Part shown: one piece after another, positions 1 to 7,518 of the stretch | Layout: every line of letters starts with the position of its first letter | How positions within the stretch are numbered: position 1 is the stretch's first letter | IMG/VR virus record: IMGVR_UViG_3300025073_000041 | Coordinates: 1-64,000 of that record | Source: a virus | Length of the DNA: 64,000 nt | Direction: 5' to 3' (one strand) | Program-made: the position numbers and the translations under genes | The notes under the pieces: generated by a model | What the model was told of the DNA's origin: nothing | Seen by the model: the letters and a program-made list of their open reading frames with translations, nothing else | Database searches by the model: none

Positions 1-187
1 TGTCGTGAAGATTCTTCTTTCCGACAAGAGGGTTGATCCAACGGCCGATGACAACCATGCCATCCGATGGGCTTCGGCAAAAGGCCATGTTGAGGTCGTG
101 AAGATTCTTTACCAACACGACCCCGACCACTATAACAAAGAAATGCCAGAAGTCGTCAAGAAATGGAATTTGGACAAGAAAGGATAA
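1..187 (+). CDS. Ankyrin-repeat protein, 5' truncated by window edge
   Basis: The reading frame is open to the left edge, so this is only the C-terminal part. It holds about one and a half ankyrin repeats (A-I-R-W-A-S then G-H-V-E-V-V-K-I-L) followed by a charged tail. Ankyrin repeats bind proteins; no target can be read from the sequence. The DNA is nearly identical to the 3' part of the minus-strand ankyrin gene at 27518-27871, so the two are recent duplicates. The following gene starts 6 bases after the stop, as in the other copy. Confidence 0.75.
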   Translation, partial: VVKILLSDKRVDPTADDNHAIRWASAKGHVEVVKILYQHDPDHYNKEMPEVVKKWNLDKKG

Positions 188-192
188 TTAAA

Positions 193-546
193 ATGTCTAA
201 CAGGATCTATTTCGAGTGTGGAGTTGACAAGTATTTTAGTATGTCTCGGCCGCTTTATGCAATGAAGACGGAAGACAAGGATATCGGTTCTTGCATTGCG
301 AAAGCTTTTGAAAGGGCCAATAAGGGTAAGGCTTTCAAGGTTTTTTCGAAGGACGTTGGCAATTCTCGATATGAGCTTCTTTTCACCCGAGAGGCAAGAA
401 AGAAGTTTGGTGGTGGGTATGTGGTGATTGGTTCGATTCACGTTGAAGTGCTAAGAGAAGAAAAAGAAATTGTGAAACCAGTGAGGAGCCATTCTAACGG
501 AGTTGGTCCGGTTGGGTTTATAAAGCTGGGGGTTCTTCCCAAGTGA
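193..546 (+). CDS. Hypothetical protein downstream of ankyrin gene
   Basis: A 117-residue protein that I do not recognise. The ATG at 193 is chosen over an upstream in-frame codon because AAGGATAA lies just before it. It sits in the same position relative to an ankyrin gene as the gene at 26880-27521, although the two downstream proteins do not look alike. It is probably co-transcribed with the ankyrin gene. Confidence 0.6.
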   Translation: MSNRIYFECGVDKYFSMSRPLYAMKTEDKDIGSCIAKAFERANKGKAFKVFSKDVGNSRYELLFTREARKKFGGGYVVIGSIHVEVLREEKEIVKPVRSHSNGVGPVGFIKLGVLPK

Positions 547-589
547 CAGAAGTGAAAGACGATACGGGAGGGTATGCTTTTTAATATTA

Positions 590-605
590 GCGCCCGTAGC
601 TCAGT
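590..605 (+). tRNA. 5' fragment of a tRNA-like gene split by the TnpB element
   Basis: Reads GCGCCCG-TA-GCTCAGT: a 7-base acceptor strand, the U8-A9 positions and the start of a D arm. The TnpB element end begins immediately after. On the far side of the element the sequence resumes with TGGT, which would complete a canonical D-loop, and a CGGGCGC strand perfectly complementary to the acceptor is at 2155-2161 behind a T-arm-like stem. The intervening 1997-2137 stretch is too long for one normal tRNA, so the locus is probably decayed or composite. Confidence 0.4.
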
Positions 606-1996
606 TCCCATTTGAGACTTAAACCATGAACCCATTAGTTAACACAGTTGCTCAATTCCTGCCCATGAGGAAGTTTCGTTCTGGCCGTAGGGCCAGAACC
701 AGAGCTTTCTTGACAGCAGGCTATCCCCGCCAGGGCGGCGGTTCTAAGATTAATGGCTGCGTTGATGTCTCGGTCGTGGACAACCCCACAAACCTCACAA
801 ACCCATTCTCGGATGGACAAAGGCAACGGTCCTTCTCGTCTTGTTCCACAGTCGGAACACAGCTTGGAAGAAGGGAACCAGCGGTCGGCAACAATGATTT
901 CACTGCCGGCAAGCGGAGCTTTATACATAAGCTGACGCCTGATTTCCGACAAGGCAGCATCCGCAATCGACTTGGCAAGATGATGATTTGCCATCATCCC
1001 CTTGACGTTCAAGTCCTCGATTCCAATCCGACGAAAGTCTCGGACCAGCCGAGCGGTAAGCTTATGCGTTACGTCTTTGCGGATGTTGGAAATCCGTTCA
1101 TGCAGCCGTCCAAGCTTCGTTTTAGTCTTCTGCCAATTTCTTCCTCCTATGACGCGACGAGACATTTCCTTGTTGAATCGTCGCAGTCTGGTTTCATGAG
1201 CACGCAGAATGCGTGGAGCCTCGACCCGTTCTCCCGTAGAAAGCACGGCAAGGTCTCGGAGCCCGAGATCCACTCCAACCGCTTCTTGGGTTTCGCAGCG
1301 ATGGGGATAGGACCAGGAGTCGGAGACTTGAATTTGGACCGAGACGTACCAATGACCGGCATGTTTCGTAAAGTGAGCGGACAGGATTTTACCAGGAAAT
1401 CTTATCTCTTGTCGAGTGCGGACCCAACCAAGCTTGGGAATCTTAACTCTTCGGCCGTCAAAGCGAAGGGCTCGACCTTCAACGGCGAAGGACATTTTGC
1501 TTTGTTTCTTCGACTTGAAGCGGGGATAGCCGGGCTTTTGGCCAGATTTGATACGGCGAAAGAAGTTGGAGAAAGCATTGCCGAGGTTGGACAACGCCGT
1601 TGCAGCAACAGCCCACGGCAATTTTGCCATCCAAGGAAATTCGGTGTTTTTGCAGGCATTCAGCTCGGTGTTAAGACTGATCCAAGAGGGCTTTCCTTCG
1701 GCTTCGTATTGAGTTTTCCAACGGTCCAATCCCCAGTTGTAGACGAAGCGAGATGCACCAGCACAACGTTCGAAAAAGGTTGTTTGGATGTTATTTGGAA
1801 CGAGTCGAATACGTTGACTGAGGATAGTTATAGGGAGGCTTTTTTCAGAAGTTGTAGAAAGACGTTTCGACACATTATAAATATAGCACACGAAGTGAAA
1901 TATGTTGACTTTTTTGTAAATTCATTATTTTTAATAAGAGGAGAGAGCTTAAACTCATGTCGGCTGATGATTTCGTGGTTTAAATCTCGAACGGGA
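606..1996 (-). mobile_element. TnpB-only insertion element, copy A, with terminal inverted repeats
   Basis: About 1.39 kb around a tnpB gene. The two ends are inverted copies of each other over roughly 25 bases: 607-632 reads CCCATTTGAGACTTAAACCA and 1971-1996 reads its near-complement ending TCTCGAACGGGA. Related ends occur in copies at 22.4, 25.2 and 33.7 kb. No tnpA is present. Classic IS200/IS605 elements lack such terminal inverted repeats, so the mobilising transposase is unclear. The insertion splits a tRNA-like sequence. Confidence 0.75.
635..1891 (-). CDS. tnpB: TnpB-family RNA-guided nuclease (IS200/IS605 OrfB-like), copy A
   Basis: A 418-residue TnpB. The N-terminal helix-turn-helix/wedge region holds F-V-Y-N-W-G-L; then come RuvC-I (V-G-V-D-L-G-L-R-D, Asp near 207), RuvC-II (I-E-D-L-N-V-K-G, Glu near 291), a CxxC...CxxC zinc finger (C-S-D-C-G, C-E-V-C-G) and RuvC-III (D-R-D-I-N-A-A-I-N-L). 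All catalytic acids are present, so the enzyme may be active. TnpB proteins use a guide RNA made from the element 3' end, here just beyond 635. The start could instead be an in-frame GTG six codons in, which aligns with the start of the deleted derivatives. It is nearly identical to the gene at 33735-34988. Confidence 0.92.
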   Translation of the reverse strand: MCYIYNVSKRLSTTSEKSLPITILSQRIRLVPNNIQTTFFERCAGASRFVYNWGLDRWKTQYEAEGKPSWISLNTELNACKNTEFPWMAKLPWAVAATALSNLGNAFSNFFRRIKSGQKPGYPRFKSKKQSKMSFAVEGRALRFDGRRVKIPKLGWVRTRQEIRFPGKILSAHFTKHAGHWYVSVQIQVSDSWSYPHRCETQEAVGVDLGLRDLAVLSTGERVEAPRILRAHETRLRRFNKEMSRRVIGGRNWQKTKTKLGRLHERISNIRKDVTHKLTARLVRDFRRIGIEDLNVKGMMANHHLAKSIADAALSEIRRQLMYKAPLAGSEIIVADRWFPSSKLCSDCGTRREGPLPLSIREWVCEVCGVVHDRDINAAINLRTAALAGIACCQESSGSGPTARTKLPHGQELSNCVN

Positions 1997-2004
1997 TGGT
2001 GTTC

Positions 2005-2162
2005 TCCTATTGCCCTGGTAACGGCCACGGCTTCTACCCGTGTGTACCGTAATTGGAATAATGCAGGTTCGAGCCCTGCCCAGGGCGTTATTATAAATAG
2101 TGGAGTCGAACTCGCTTTTGTATAAAAAATACAAGTCGGGAGTTCAAGCCTCTCCGGGCGCG
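2005..2162 (+). ncRNA. tRNA-like structured stretch beside element A
   Basis: Contains GCCCTGG (2012-2018) perfectly complementary to CCAGGGC (2080-2086), a T-arm-like stem-loop GCAGG-TTCGAGC-CCTGC before it, a 5-bp stem CACGG-CTTCTAC-CCGTG that could present anticodon UCU, and a second T-arm-like stem at 2138-2154 followed by CGGGCGC. The pieces do not assemble into a canonical cloverleaf. I read this as remnants of one or two tRNA genes or another folded RNA. An RNA covariance-model search would decide. Confidence 0.35.
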
Positions 2163-2180
2163 TAGGAAACGGAGGATAAA

Positions 2181-2377
2181 ATGTCTCTTTATGATTGGTT
2201 TGATCTCACAATTATGAGCATATACGGGCATATGATATCGTGCAAAAGACAGGAGTGTGGCCAGAGGGTTTTCTTCCAGACTATATTGAAATTCCTGTCT
2301 TATGGTCTGTAATGTTGGCTGCCAAGATGGCGGATGCTTGGGTAGATTATATGTTACAGAAGCAGTCGGGCGCGTAG
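2181..2377 (+). pseudogene. Small frameshifted gene
   Basis: A strong ribosome site (GGAGGATAAA) precedes ATG 2181. The first frame (M-S-L-Y-D-W-F-D) stops at 2312. A +2 frame from about 2205 reads S-H-N-Y-E-H-I-R-A-Y-D and continues as a protein-like sequence (V-W-P-E-G-F-L-P-D-Y) to a stop at 2377. The two halves join plausibly only by a frameshift near GATCTCACAATT. This could be a decayed gene, a sequencing error or a programmed shift. The family is not recognised. Confidence 0.4.
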
Positions 2378-2407
2378 GAAAAGAAGTGCGAGCAGAAAGA
2401 ATTAAAA

Positions 2408-3418
2408 ATGGAAACAGAAAAACAAATTCTTGAGTTCACTGTTCCAGAGTCTTTGTTTCCAGGTGATCTTGCAGAAGCAAAAAAGAAATTTCACGAATTG
2501 GCTCTTTATTGGCATCCTGATAAAACAACTGGTGATGCCAAGGTAATGTCACATATTACGGAGCTTTATAAAGAAGCAGTAAGGCTTCTAGAAACTGGGA
2601 AATGGAGAGGTTCTAGTTTTCTTGATTTGAAAAAGAAGGGTGGTGGGAGTATTAGGTTCAAATACCTAGTTAGCAGAAGCTTCGAATTGGGGTACGTTTA
2701 TATTGCGAATACCCACATTTCATATTTAATTGATAAGAAGTTCGAACAATTTTCAAAAAGAGCAGAGAGAACTATAAAAAATCTTCATTATGCAGATGAT
2801 AAAATGAAGAAAGAGATGTCGAAAACCCTTCCAGAGTCAATAAAAGTATTTGAACTTGAAGATGATAAACTTCTTTTAACGATTCCAAAGTCAAAAAACC
2901 TTGTTCCGTTGCGAGAAGTTTTTAGCTATTACAAGGGAAAGATTGAACCAGTTCATGTAGCATGGATTGGGAGTGGATTGCACAACATAGCGTGTTATTT
3001 GGAGTGGGCTAAGATAGTTCATGGAGATATTTCTCTTGATTCCGTTTTTATTTCTCCTTCTGATCACAGCGTGTCTTTGTTGGGAAGTTGGTGGTTTGCT
3101 GTTCCAATAGATGAAAAGATTTCTACGTTGCCAATTAGAACATACAAGTATCTGCCATGGGAGGTGAAATGTAACAAAATTGCTACACCTCTAGTAGATC
3201 TTGAGATAATTAGGGCTACTGTTCGAGAGTTGTTGGGAGATATTACAGGACGTTCTTTATCGTCAAGCCCCATGGTCGATCTGGTGCAGATTCCGGTGGA
3301 CGACACGGCTCAGCGTGCTTACAAGTTGTGGCATGAGGCGTTGCAAAAAACATTTGGAAAACGCAAATTTGTCAAAATGGAGCTTCACGTCGATGAAGCT
3401 TACAAACAGGGAGAATAA
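2408..3418 (+). CDS. J-domain fused to a protein-kinase-like domain
   Basis: A 336-residue protein. Residues about 20-62 form a short DnaJ-type J domain with the diagnostic His-Pro-Asp at 36-38. The C-terminal half resembles a protein kinase fold: H-G-D-I-S-L-D-S-V-F-I at 205-215 matches the catalytic loop (HxD....N), but the Asn position is Ser, and where the DFG motif should follow the sequence is L-G-S-W-W. It may therefore be a pseudokinase. J domains recruit Hsp70. The vWA gene starts 2 bases after the stop, so the two are probably translated together and may act as a pair. Confidence 0.7.
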   Translation: METEKQILEFTVPESLFPGDLAEAKKKFHELALYWHPDKTTGDAKVMSHITELYKEAVRLLETGKWRGSSFLDLKKKGGGSIRFKYLVSRSFELGYVYIANTHISYLIDKKFEQFSKRAERTIKNLHYADDKMKKEMSKTLPESIKVFELEDDKLLLTIPKSKNLVPLREVFSYYKGKIEPVHVAWIGSGLHNIACYLEWAKIVHGDISLDSVFISPSDHSVSLLGSWWFAVPIDEKISTLPIRTYKYLPWEVKCNKIATPLVDLEIIRATVRELLGDITGRSLSSSPMVDLVQIPVDDTAQRAYKLWHEALQKTFGKRKFVKMELHVDEAYKQGE

Positions 3419-3420
3419 TC

Positions 3421-4347
3421 ATGGGAAGCGGAAGATTTTCACCAACAGACTGGGCTTCTTATTCTAGCTCGCGTGGTTTGCACAAGGCTTCGACGACTGC
3501 GGCTCACATCTACAAGTCCTCTTCAATGAACGATGATTTAGATCCAAAGAAAATAAAGAATGGGCTGCGAGAATCTAGGGATTCCGCAGACAATCCCAAC
3601 TCTACTCCAATTATCGTTGGACTAGACGTTACGGGTTCAATGTCTCGTATTTTGGAAATAATGGCAAAAAAGGGACTGAAAACCCTGTTCGAAGAGATTT
3701 ATAATAGAAAGCCGGTGCGCGATCCTCATGTTCTTTGCGCTGCAATCGGCGATGCATACTGCGATAATTCTCCGCTTCAAGTTTCTCAATTTGAAGCAGA
3801 TATTCGTATCGCAGAACAGCTTGAAAAGCTTTATCTTGAGGGCGGCGGCGGAGGAAATGATTCCGAAGGATATTCTCTCTTGCATTATTTTGCTGCGAAG
3901 CATACCTCGTGCGATGCCGTTGAAAAGAGAAACAGAAAGGGTTATTTATTTACTGTTGGCGATGACGGACCAACTCCAAAGATTCTTGTTGAGCATGCCC
4001 AATCAGTCTTCGGGGATACTATCGGCGAAGACATTTCCGGGAAACAGCTTTTGACAATGCTCACACGAAATTGGGAGGTTTTTCATTTGAATGTTGCTGA
4101 AGGTGGCTCATATGATAGTTGGGTTGTAGACCGCTGGAGAGCGTTGCTAGGAGAGCGTTCTTTGACTTTGACCGATCACACCAAGATGGCTGAAGTTATT
4201 GTTTCGGCAATTCAAGTTGTGGAAGGTTCTAAAGCAGACGACGTTGCTGATTCGTGGGATGGCAGTACGGCCATGGTTGTTCATAAAGCAATCTCTGGCC
4301 TAACAAGCTCCGCATCCTCAGACTCTCAAGGGCTGATTACTCTATAG
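3421..4347 (+). CDS. von Willebrand factor A domain protein
   Basis: 308 residues. The core strand and MIDAS-like motif read I-I-V-G-L-D-V-T-G-S-M at about 64-74 (DxTxS form of the metal site). A Gly-rich G-G-G-G-G-N-D-S-E-G stretch lies near 142-151. vWA domains bind ligands through a metal ion; kinase plus vWA gene pairs are known in bacterial stress and chaperone-like operons. The start has a good GGGAGAA site overlapping the end of the J-kinase gene. The partner protein is unknown. Confidence 0.75.
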   Translation: MGSGRFSPTDWASYSSSRGLHKASTTAAHIYKSSSMNDDLDPKKIKNGLRESRDSADNPNSTPIIVGLDVTGSMSRILEIMAKKGLKTLFEEIYNRKPVRDPHVLCAAIGDAYCDNSPLQVSQFEADIRIAEQLEKLYLEGGGGGNDSEGYSLLHYFAAKHTSCDAVEKRNRKGYLFTVGDDGPTPKILVEHAQSVFGDTIGEDISGKQLLTMLTRNWEVFHLNVAEGGSYDSWVVDRWRALLGERSLTLTDHTKMAEVIVSAIQVVEGSKADDVADSWDGSTAMVVHKAISGLTSSASSDSQGLITL

Positions 4348-4360
4348 AAAGAAGGGTGCA

Positions 4361-5500
4361 ATGCGACTGTCGGCTGTCATTGGAACTAATTATGGCGACG
4401 AAGGCAAGGGACACGTTGTTGATTGCTTGTCGGATAATAAAAGCCTTGTAATTAGATTCAACGGCGGGGCTCAAGCTGCTCATACTGTAATTAAATCTGA
4501 TGGCAGCCGACACGTCTTTCATCACTTTGGCTCAGGCACTTTTAATGGGGCTGCTACTTACTTCTCCAAGCATTTTATTGTAAATCCTGTTTTGTTTTCT
4601 CAAGAGCTTCTATCTCTGCCACCAGACCCAATTGTTTTGGCAGATCCACGATGTCTTGTAACCACACCAGTTGATATGATTTTAAACCAAACAATTGAAG
4701 CTTTAAGAGGCAAATATAAACACGGGAGTTGTGGCCTTGGTATCAACGAAACTGTTACCAGGAGCGAGGCAGGCTTTGCTATTGTTTTTAGGGATCTTTC
4801 AAACAGATCCCTTTTGAAGAAAAAGATCGAATTGATTGTTAATTTCTGGCTTCCCAGGAGGATGAGGGAGCTTAACATTATAGAAGATTTAGAGCAAGTT
4901 GACAATAAACAAATGTGGGAACAGTATTACGAAGACTGTGCCATTATGACTGCACGATGTGAATCTTTCTTATGGCCTCAATCTTCTACAAAACTACCAA
5001 ATTACGAACACTTTATTTTTGAGGGGGCTCAGGGTCTTTTGTTAGATGAATACGGTAAAGACTTTCCCCACGTTACGAGGTCTAGGACGGGGTTGACAAA
5101 CGTTTTGGCTATGTTAGAAGAAGCTAGAATTAAAGAGATGCTTGATATTTATTATGTTACGCGACCTTATCTTACAAGACATGGGGCGGGACCGTTAGAA
5201 AACGAATTAAAAGAAGCTCCATATGGAATTGTTGATATTACAAACCAACCAAATATGCATCAAGACATATTAAGATATGCGTGGTTAGATATAACCAAAG
5301 TTGGAACAACTATTTCTCACGACTATAAACAAACTACTTATCCGCTGAATGTGATTCTAGCCATTACTTGTCTTGACCAGATGCCGCAAGAGCTTCAGGC
5401 ACTTTTGTATGGGAAAATGAAAATGTTTACTCACGAAGCTTTTATACACAACCTAGAAGACGCTGTACAGGCAGACTGTGTAAGGGTTTTTAAGTATTGA
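4361..5500 (+). CDS. Adenylosuccinate synthetase-like (PurA/PurZ superfamily)
   Basis: 379 residues, shorter than bacterial PurA (about 430). The GTP-binding loop reads I-G-T-N-Y-G-D-E-G-K-G at 7-17; Asp13 and His41 (G-G-A-Q-A-A-H-T) match the catalytic pair of PurA by position. Further motifs are F-E-G-A-Q-G-L-L-L-D and Y-V-T-R-P-Y-L-T-R-H-G-A-G-P. PurA joins IMP and aspartate; phage PurZ acts on dGMP to make 2-aminoadenine nucleotides. From memory, typical PurZ lacks the first Asp, so its retention favours PurA-like or PurZ0-like activity. No datZ or mazZ gene is seen in this window. Confidence 0.85.
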   Translation: MRLSAVIGTNYGDEGKGHVVDCLSDNKSLVIRFNGGAQAAHTVIKSDGSRHVFHHFGSGTFNGAATYFSKHFIVNPVLFSQELLSLPPDPIVLADPRCLVTTPVDMILNQTIEALRGKYKHGSCGLGINETVTRSEAGFAIVFRDLSNRSLLKKKIELIVNFWLPRRMRELNIIEDLEQVDNKQMWEQYYEDCAIMTARCESFLWPQSSTKLPNYEHFIFEGAQGLLLDEYGKDFPHVTRSRTGLTNVLAMLEEARIKEMLDIYYVTRPYLTRHGAGPLENELKEAPYGIVDITNQPNMHQDILRYAWLDITKVGTTISHDYKQTTYPLNVILAITCLDQMPQELQALLYGKMKMFTHEAFIHNLEDAVQADCVRVFKY

Positions 5501-5550
5501 CATCTTTCGTTTTTCCCGGTAAGATGGAGTTTTAGAAAGAAGGTTAGATA

Positions 5551-6249
5551 ATGCCAAGAAAGAATTCCGATCTCGCAATCCGCATGAAGGGATACGAAAA
5601 TATCTCGAGACTTCATCTAACCCCCAGAATGCCGATGATTATTCGAATAGATGGAAAAGCTTTCCATAGCTATACAAGAGGTCTTGAGTTCCCTTGGGAT
5701 ATGAATCTTCATTTTGCCATGACGGAGACAGCCAAGGCATTAATTAAAAGTATTCAAGGTGCGAGCTTGGCCTATCTTCAAAGCGATGAAATCTCTGTTC
5801 TTTGCACAGATTACGAAACTTATAAAACTTGTTCTTGGTTTGATAAGAATGTGCAGAAGATAGCTTCTGTTTCGGCTTCTATTGCAACACTTGCCTTTAA
5901 TAAAAACGCACCACACAAAAACAAAGACGCTCATTTTGATTCAAGGTGCTTTGTCTTGCCAAGAGAAGAAGTTGTGAATTATTTTATTTGGAGGCAACAG
6001 GACGCAACAAGGAATTCTATTGCCTCTCTTGCCCAATCAAAGTTTTCTTCAAAGGCTCTTCACGGAAAGAATACGGGAGAGATGCAAGAGATGTTGTTTT
6101 CTGGTTATGGAATTAACTGGAACGACATTGAAACGTGGAAAAAGAGGGGCTGGTGTGTTGTGGAAAGCGGCGTATCAGATGAAGAAATCCCAATCTTTTC
6201 TCAAGAACGAGGATATATCCAAGAGCTTGTGGACGTCGAAGAAGAATAA
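5551..6249 (+). CDS. tRNA-His guanylyltransferase family protein (Thg1/TLP)
   Basis: 232 residues. Motifs of the family are clear: metal Asp34 in R-I-D-G-K-A-F-H, Asp79-Glu80 in Y-L-Q-S-D-E-I-S, then K-I-A-S-V-S-A-S-I-A, F-D-S-R-C-F-V-L-P and W-R-Q-Q-D-A-T-R-N-S-I. These enzymes add nucleotides in the 3'-5' direction to tRNA 5' ends; bacterial and phage Thg1-like proteins mainly repair truncated 5' ends. AAGGTTAGATA precedes the ATG. It follows the purA-like gene by 50 bases. It fits with the CCA enzyme gene at 56163 as part of a tRNA-repair set. Confidence 0.92.
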   Translation: MPRKNSDLAIRMKGYENISRLHLTPRMPMIIRIDGKAFHSYTRGLEFPWDMNLHFAMTETAKALIKSIQGASLAYLQSDEISVLCTDYETYKTCSWFDKNVQKIASVSASIATLAFNKNAPHKNKDAHFDSRCFVLPREEVVNYFIWRQQDATRNSIASLAQSKFSSKALHGKNTGEMQEMLFSGYGINWNDIETWKKRGWCVVESGVSDEEIPIFSQERGYIQELVDVEEE

Positions 6250-6282
6250 ATATATATAATTATATATATGTGTGTGTGCGCA

Positions 6283-6627
6283 ATGAATTACTTCTTGCCA
6301 ATAAGCTATTTTAATGAAGCAAACGAAGGGTTGTATTGTGCCAAGAGACAGTTGAAAGGGTTTATTATTGGTACAGGAACGGCGAAAAAGATTTCTGATA
6401 AGTGTTACAGCGATTTTAAAGAATGTAATCCTAACTTTGTTGGAGTATCCGAAGAGCAGGAGGAAATTGCAGATCTCTACGGTTGCCCCTATGGTCTTGC
6501 AATAGAAATGAACAAGCTCACATACAAACTTTCCTCCGAAGGACATTATAATTATTTGGGACTAAAAGGAGAAGTAAAGAAAACATGGCCGTTTCTTTTG
6601 GACAAGGAAGAAGAAAATAAAGATTGA
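6283..6627 (+). CDS. Hypothetical protein, distant member of the 14.5-18 kb paralogue family
   Basis: About 115 residues. The opening N-Y-F-L-P-I-S-Y and the C-terminal Y-G-L-A-I-E-M-N-K-L-T-Y resemble the start and the I-P-x-x-x-E-T-Y signature of the tandem family at 14535-18072. The start is uncertain: ATG 6283 or 6268, neither with a clear ribosome site, behind a TATATA-rich stretch. Function unknown. Confidence 0.55.
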   Translation: MNYFLPISYFNEANEGLYCAKRQLKGFIIGTGTAKKISDKCYSDFKECNPNFVGVSEEQEEIADLYGCPYGLAIEMNKLTYKLSSEGHYNYLGLKGEVKKTWPFLLDKEEENKD

Positions 6628-6652
6628 CAAGTCTCCTGTGCTCTGCTATTAT
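6624..6652 (+). promoter_or_regulatory. Sigma70-type promoter for the 6.66-kb ncRNA
   Basis: TTGACA at 6624-6629, 17-base spacer, TATTAT at 6647-6652. It overlaps the end of the preceding gene and drives a stretch with no plausible gene that ends at a terminator. Confidence 0.7.
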
Positions 6653-6658
6653 TATCTT

Positions 6659-6868
6659 GTTCGCGACTAGGACCGATAAGCCGGGAGTAACGGCAAGAAG
6701 CGGTCCCCCCTGTCGGGAGACGCGGGAAGTCTCAGGGCAGTCTGCCTATACCAGGCTGTGTAAGTTCCTGAGCAGGCATGTGGTGTATCACATAGCACGC
6801 ACGCTAGACATGAGGCATTGGGTTCCCATAGTTGCTAGCTGAAGAGCCGGGTGAAATTCCCGGCTTTT
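6659..6868 (+). ncRNA. Orphan structured ncRNA, about 210 nt
   Basis: Lies exactly between a strong promoter and an intrinsic terminator. Several nested stems are visible: GGACCG...CGGTCC (about 6671-6707) enclosing GCCG...CGGC; CCCT...AGGG enclosing GAGAC...GTCTC; ATGTG...CACAT; and GCTAG...CTAGC near the 3' end. It is more GC-rich than its flanks. No open frame with a ribosome site is seen. I cannot assign it to a known RNA class; its size is near 6S RNA, but I do not see clear evidence for that. Confidence 0.65.
6844..6868 (+). terminator. Intrinsic terminator of the ncRNA
   Basis: GCCGGG (6846-6851), 7-base loop, CCCGGC (6859-6864), then TTTT. Confidence 0.8.
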
Positions 6869-6882
6869 GCCGTTTTAGGGGA

Positions 6883-6911
6883 TTGACTTCTTTTTTTAAG
6901 TATGCTATTGT
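6883..6911 (+). promoter_or_regulatory. Sigma70-type promoter
   Basis: TTGACT, 17-base spacer, TATTGT, 30 bases before the start of the small membrane protein gene at 6941. Confidence 0.7.
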
Positions 6912-6940
6912 TATTTTATCTTCTTTCGGAGGAAGAAAAG

Positions 6941-7108
6941 ATGGAAAAGGTGATTGTTTATCGCAGTTCTCAGGAAGCAACACAAGATTTTTATCTTTGG
7001 GAGGAAGGTGGAATCGTTTGGGTTGGGGCAACGATGGTTTTTGTTTTCGTTGCTGTGATTGTTTGGGCAAAGATCTCAGAGTGGATGAACCGTCGAAAGC
7101 GGAAGTGA
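6941..7108 (+). CDS. Small single-pass membrane protein
   Basis: 55 residues starting at ATG 6941 behind GGAGGAAG. A hydrophobic helix (about residues 26-44, I-V-W-V-G-A-T-M-V-F) is followed by a basic end (R-R-K-R-K). No family recognised. It leads a three-gene set of tiny proteins at 6941-7450. Confidence 0.65.
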   Translation: MEKVIVYRSSQEATQDFYLWEEGGIVWVGATMVFVFVAVIVWAKISEWMNRRKRK

Positions 7109-7257
7109 GGTTTAAGAAAGTGAGCACCAAGAAGAATCGGAAGATGGGGAAGATTCGCAATCAAATTGCGGTGGTTGCTCACTTTCGCAAGGCGGGTTCT
7201 TTTGTGGACAAGAAGAAGAATGAAAATAAAAACGCTTGCAGAAACTGGAGGGATTGA
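7105..7257 (+). CDS. Small basic protein, GTG start coupled to the previous gene
   Basis: 50 residues from a GTG that overlaps the upstream stop as GTGA, which suggests translational coupling. It is very rich in Lys and Arg. No family recognised. The downstream gene follows within 2 bases, which supports an operon. Confidence 0.45.
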   Translation: MRFKKVSTKKNRKMGKIRNQIAVVAHFRKAGSFVDKKKNENKNACRNWRD

Positions 7258-7258
7258 C

Positions 7259-7450
7259 ATGTTCGACAGCATCCTCTGGACGCAGATTATTTTTTTTGTT
7301 TCTTTCTTTGCTTCGATGTGGAGTTTTCTTTGGTTTGTTGTAAAGTTTGTTGACGCTGTGCTCTATAAAAAGCATGCCATTTTCAATGGCCTTAGTTATT
7401 TTCTTTGTCTGTCTACTGCTATTTGGTTCAGCATCCTTGTTTGGAAGTAA
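7259..7450 (+). CDS. Small two-helix membrane protein
   Basis: 63 residues, ATG 7259 with GGAGG 8 bases upstream. Two hydrophobic segments (W-T-Q-I-I-F-F-V-S-F-F and L-S-Y-F-L-C-L-S-T). Function unknown. Confidence 0.6.
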   Translation: MFDSILWTQIIFFVSFFASMWSFLWFVVKFVDAVLYKKHAIFNGLSYFLCLSTAIWFSILVWK

Positions 7451-7458
7451 TTTCTTTA

Positions 7459-7487
7459 TTGACTTCTCCGCAAGTTTCTCATATAAT
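7459..7487 (+). promoter_or_regulatory. Consensus-like early promoter
   Basis: TTGACT, 17-base spacer, TATAAT, 32 bases before ATG 7519. Confidence 0.8.
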
Positions 7488-7518
7488 GCTCGAAGAAATC
7501 GAGAACAAGGAGAAAAAG

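Noticed and set aside
626-2125. 499-codon plus-strand frame opposite tnpB copy A (and the 447-codon one at 33726-35069)
   Set aside because: Both are antisense to tnpB, which has all catalytic motifs. The antisense translation has no recognisable domain.
6659-6868. 6S RNA or another known class
   Set aside because: Length is suitable, but I could not identify the characteristic single large bubble or conserved motifs. Left as an unassigned RNA.
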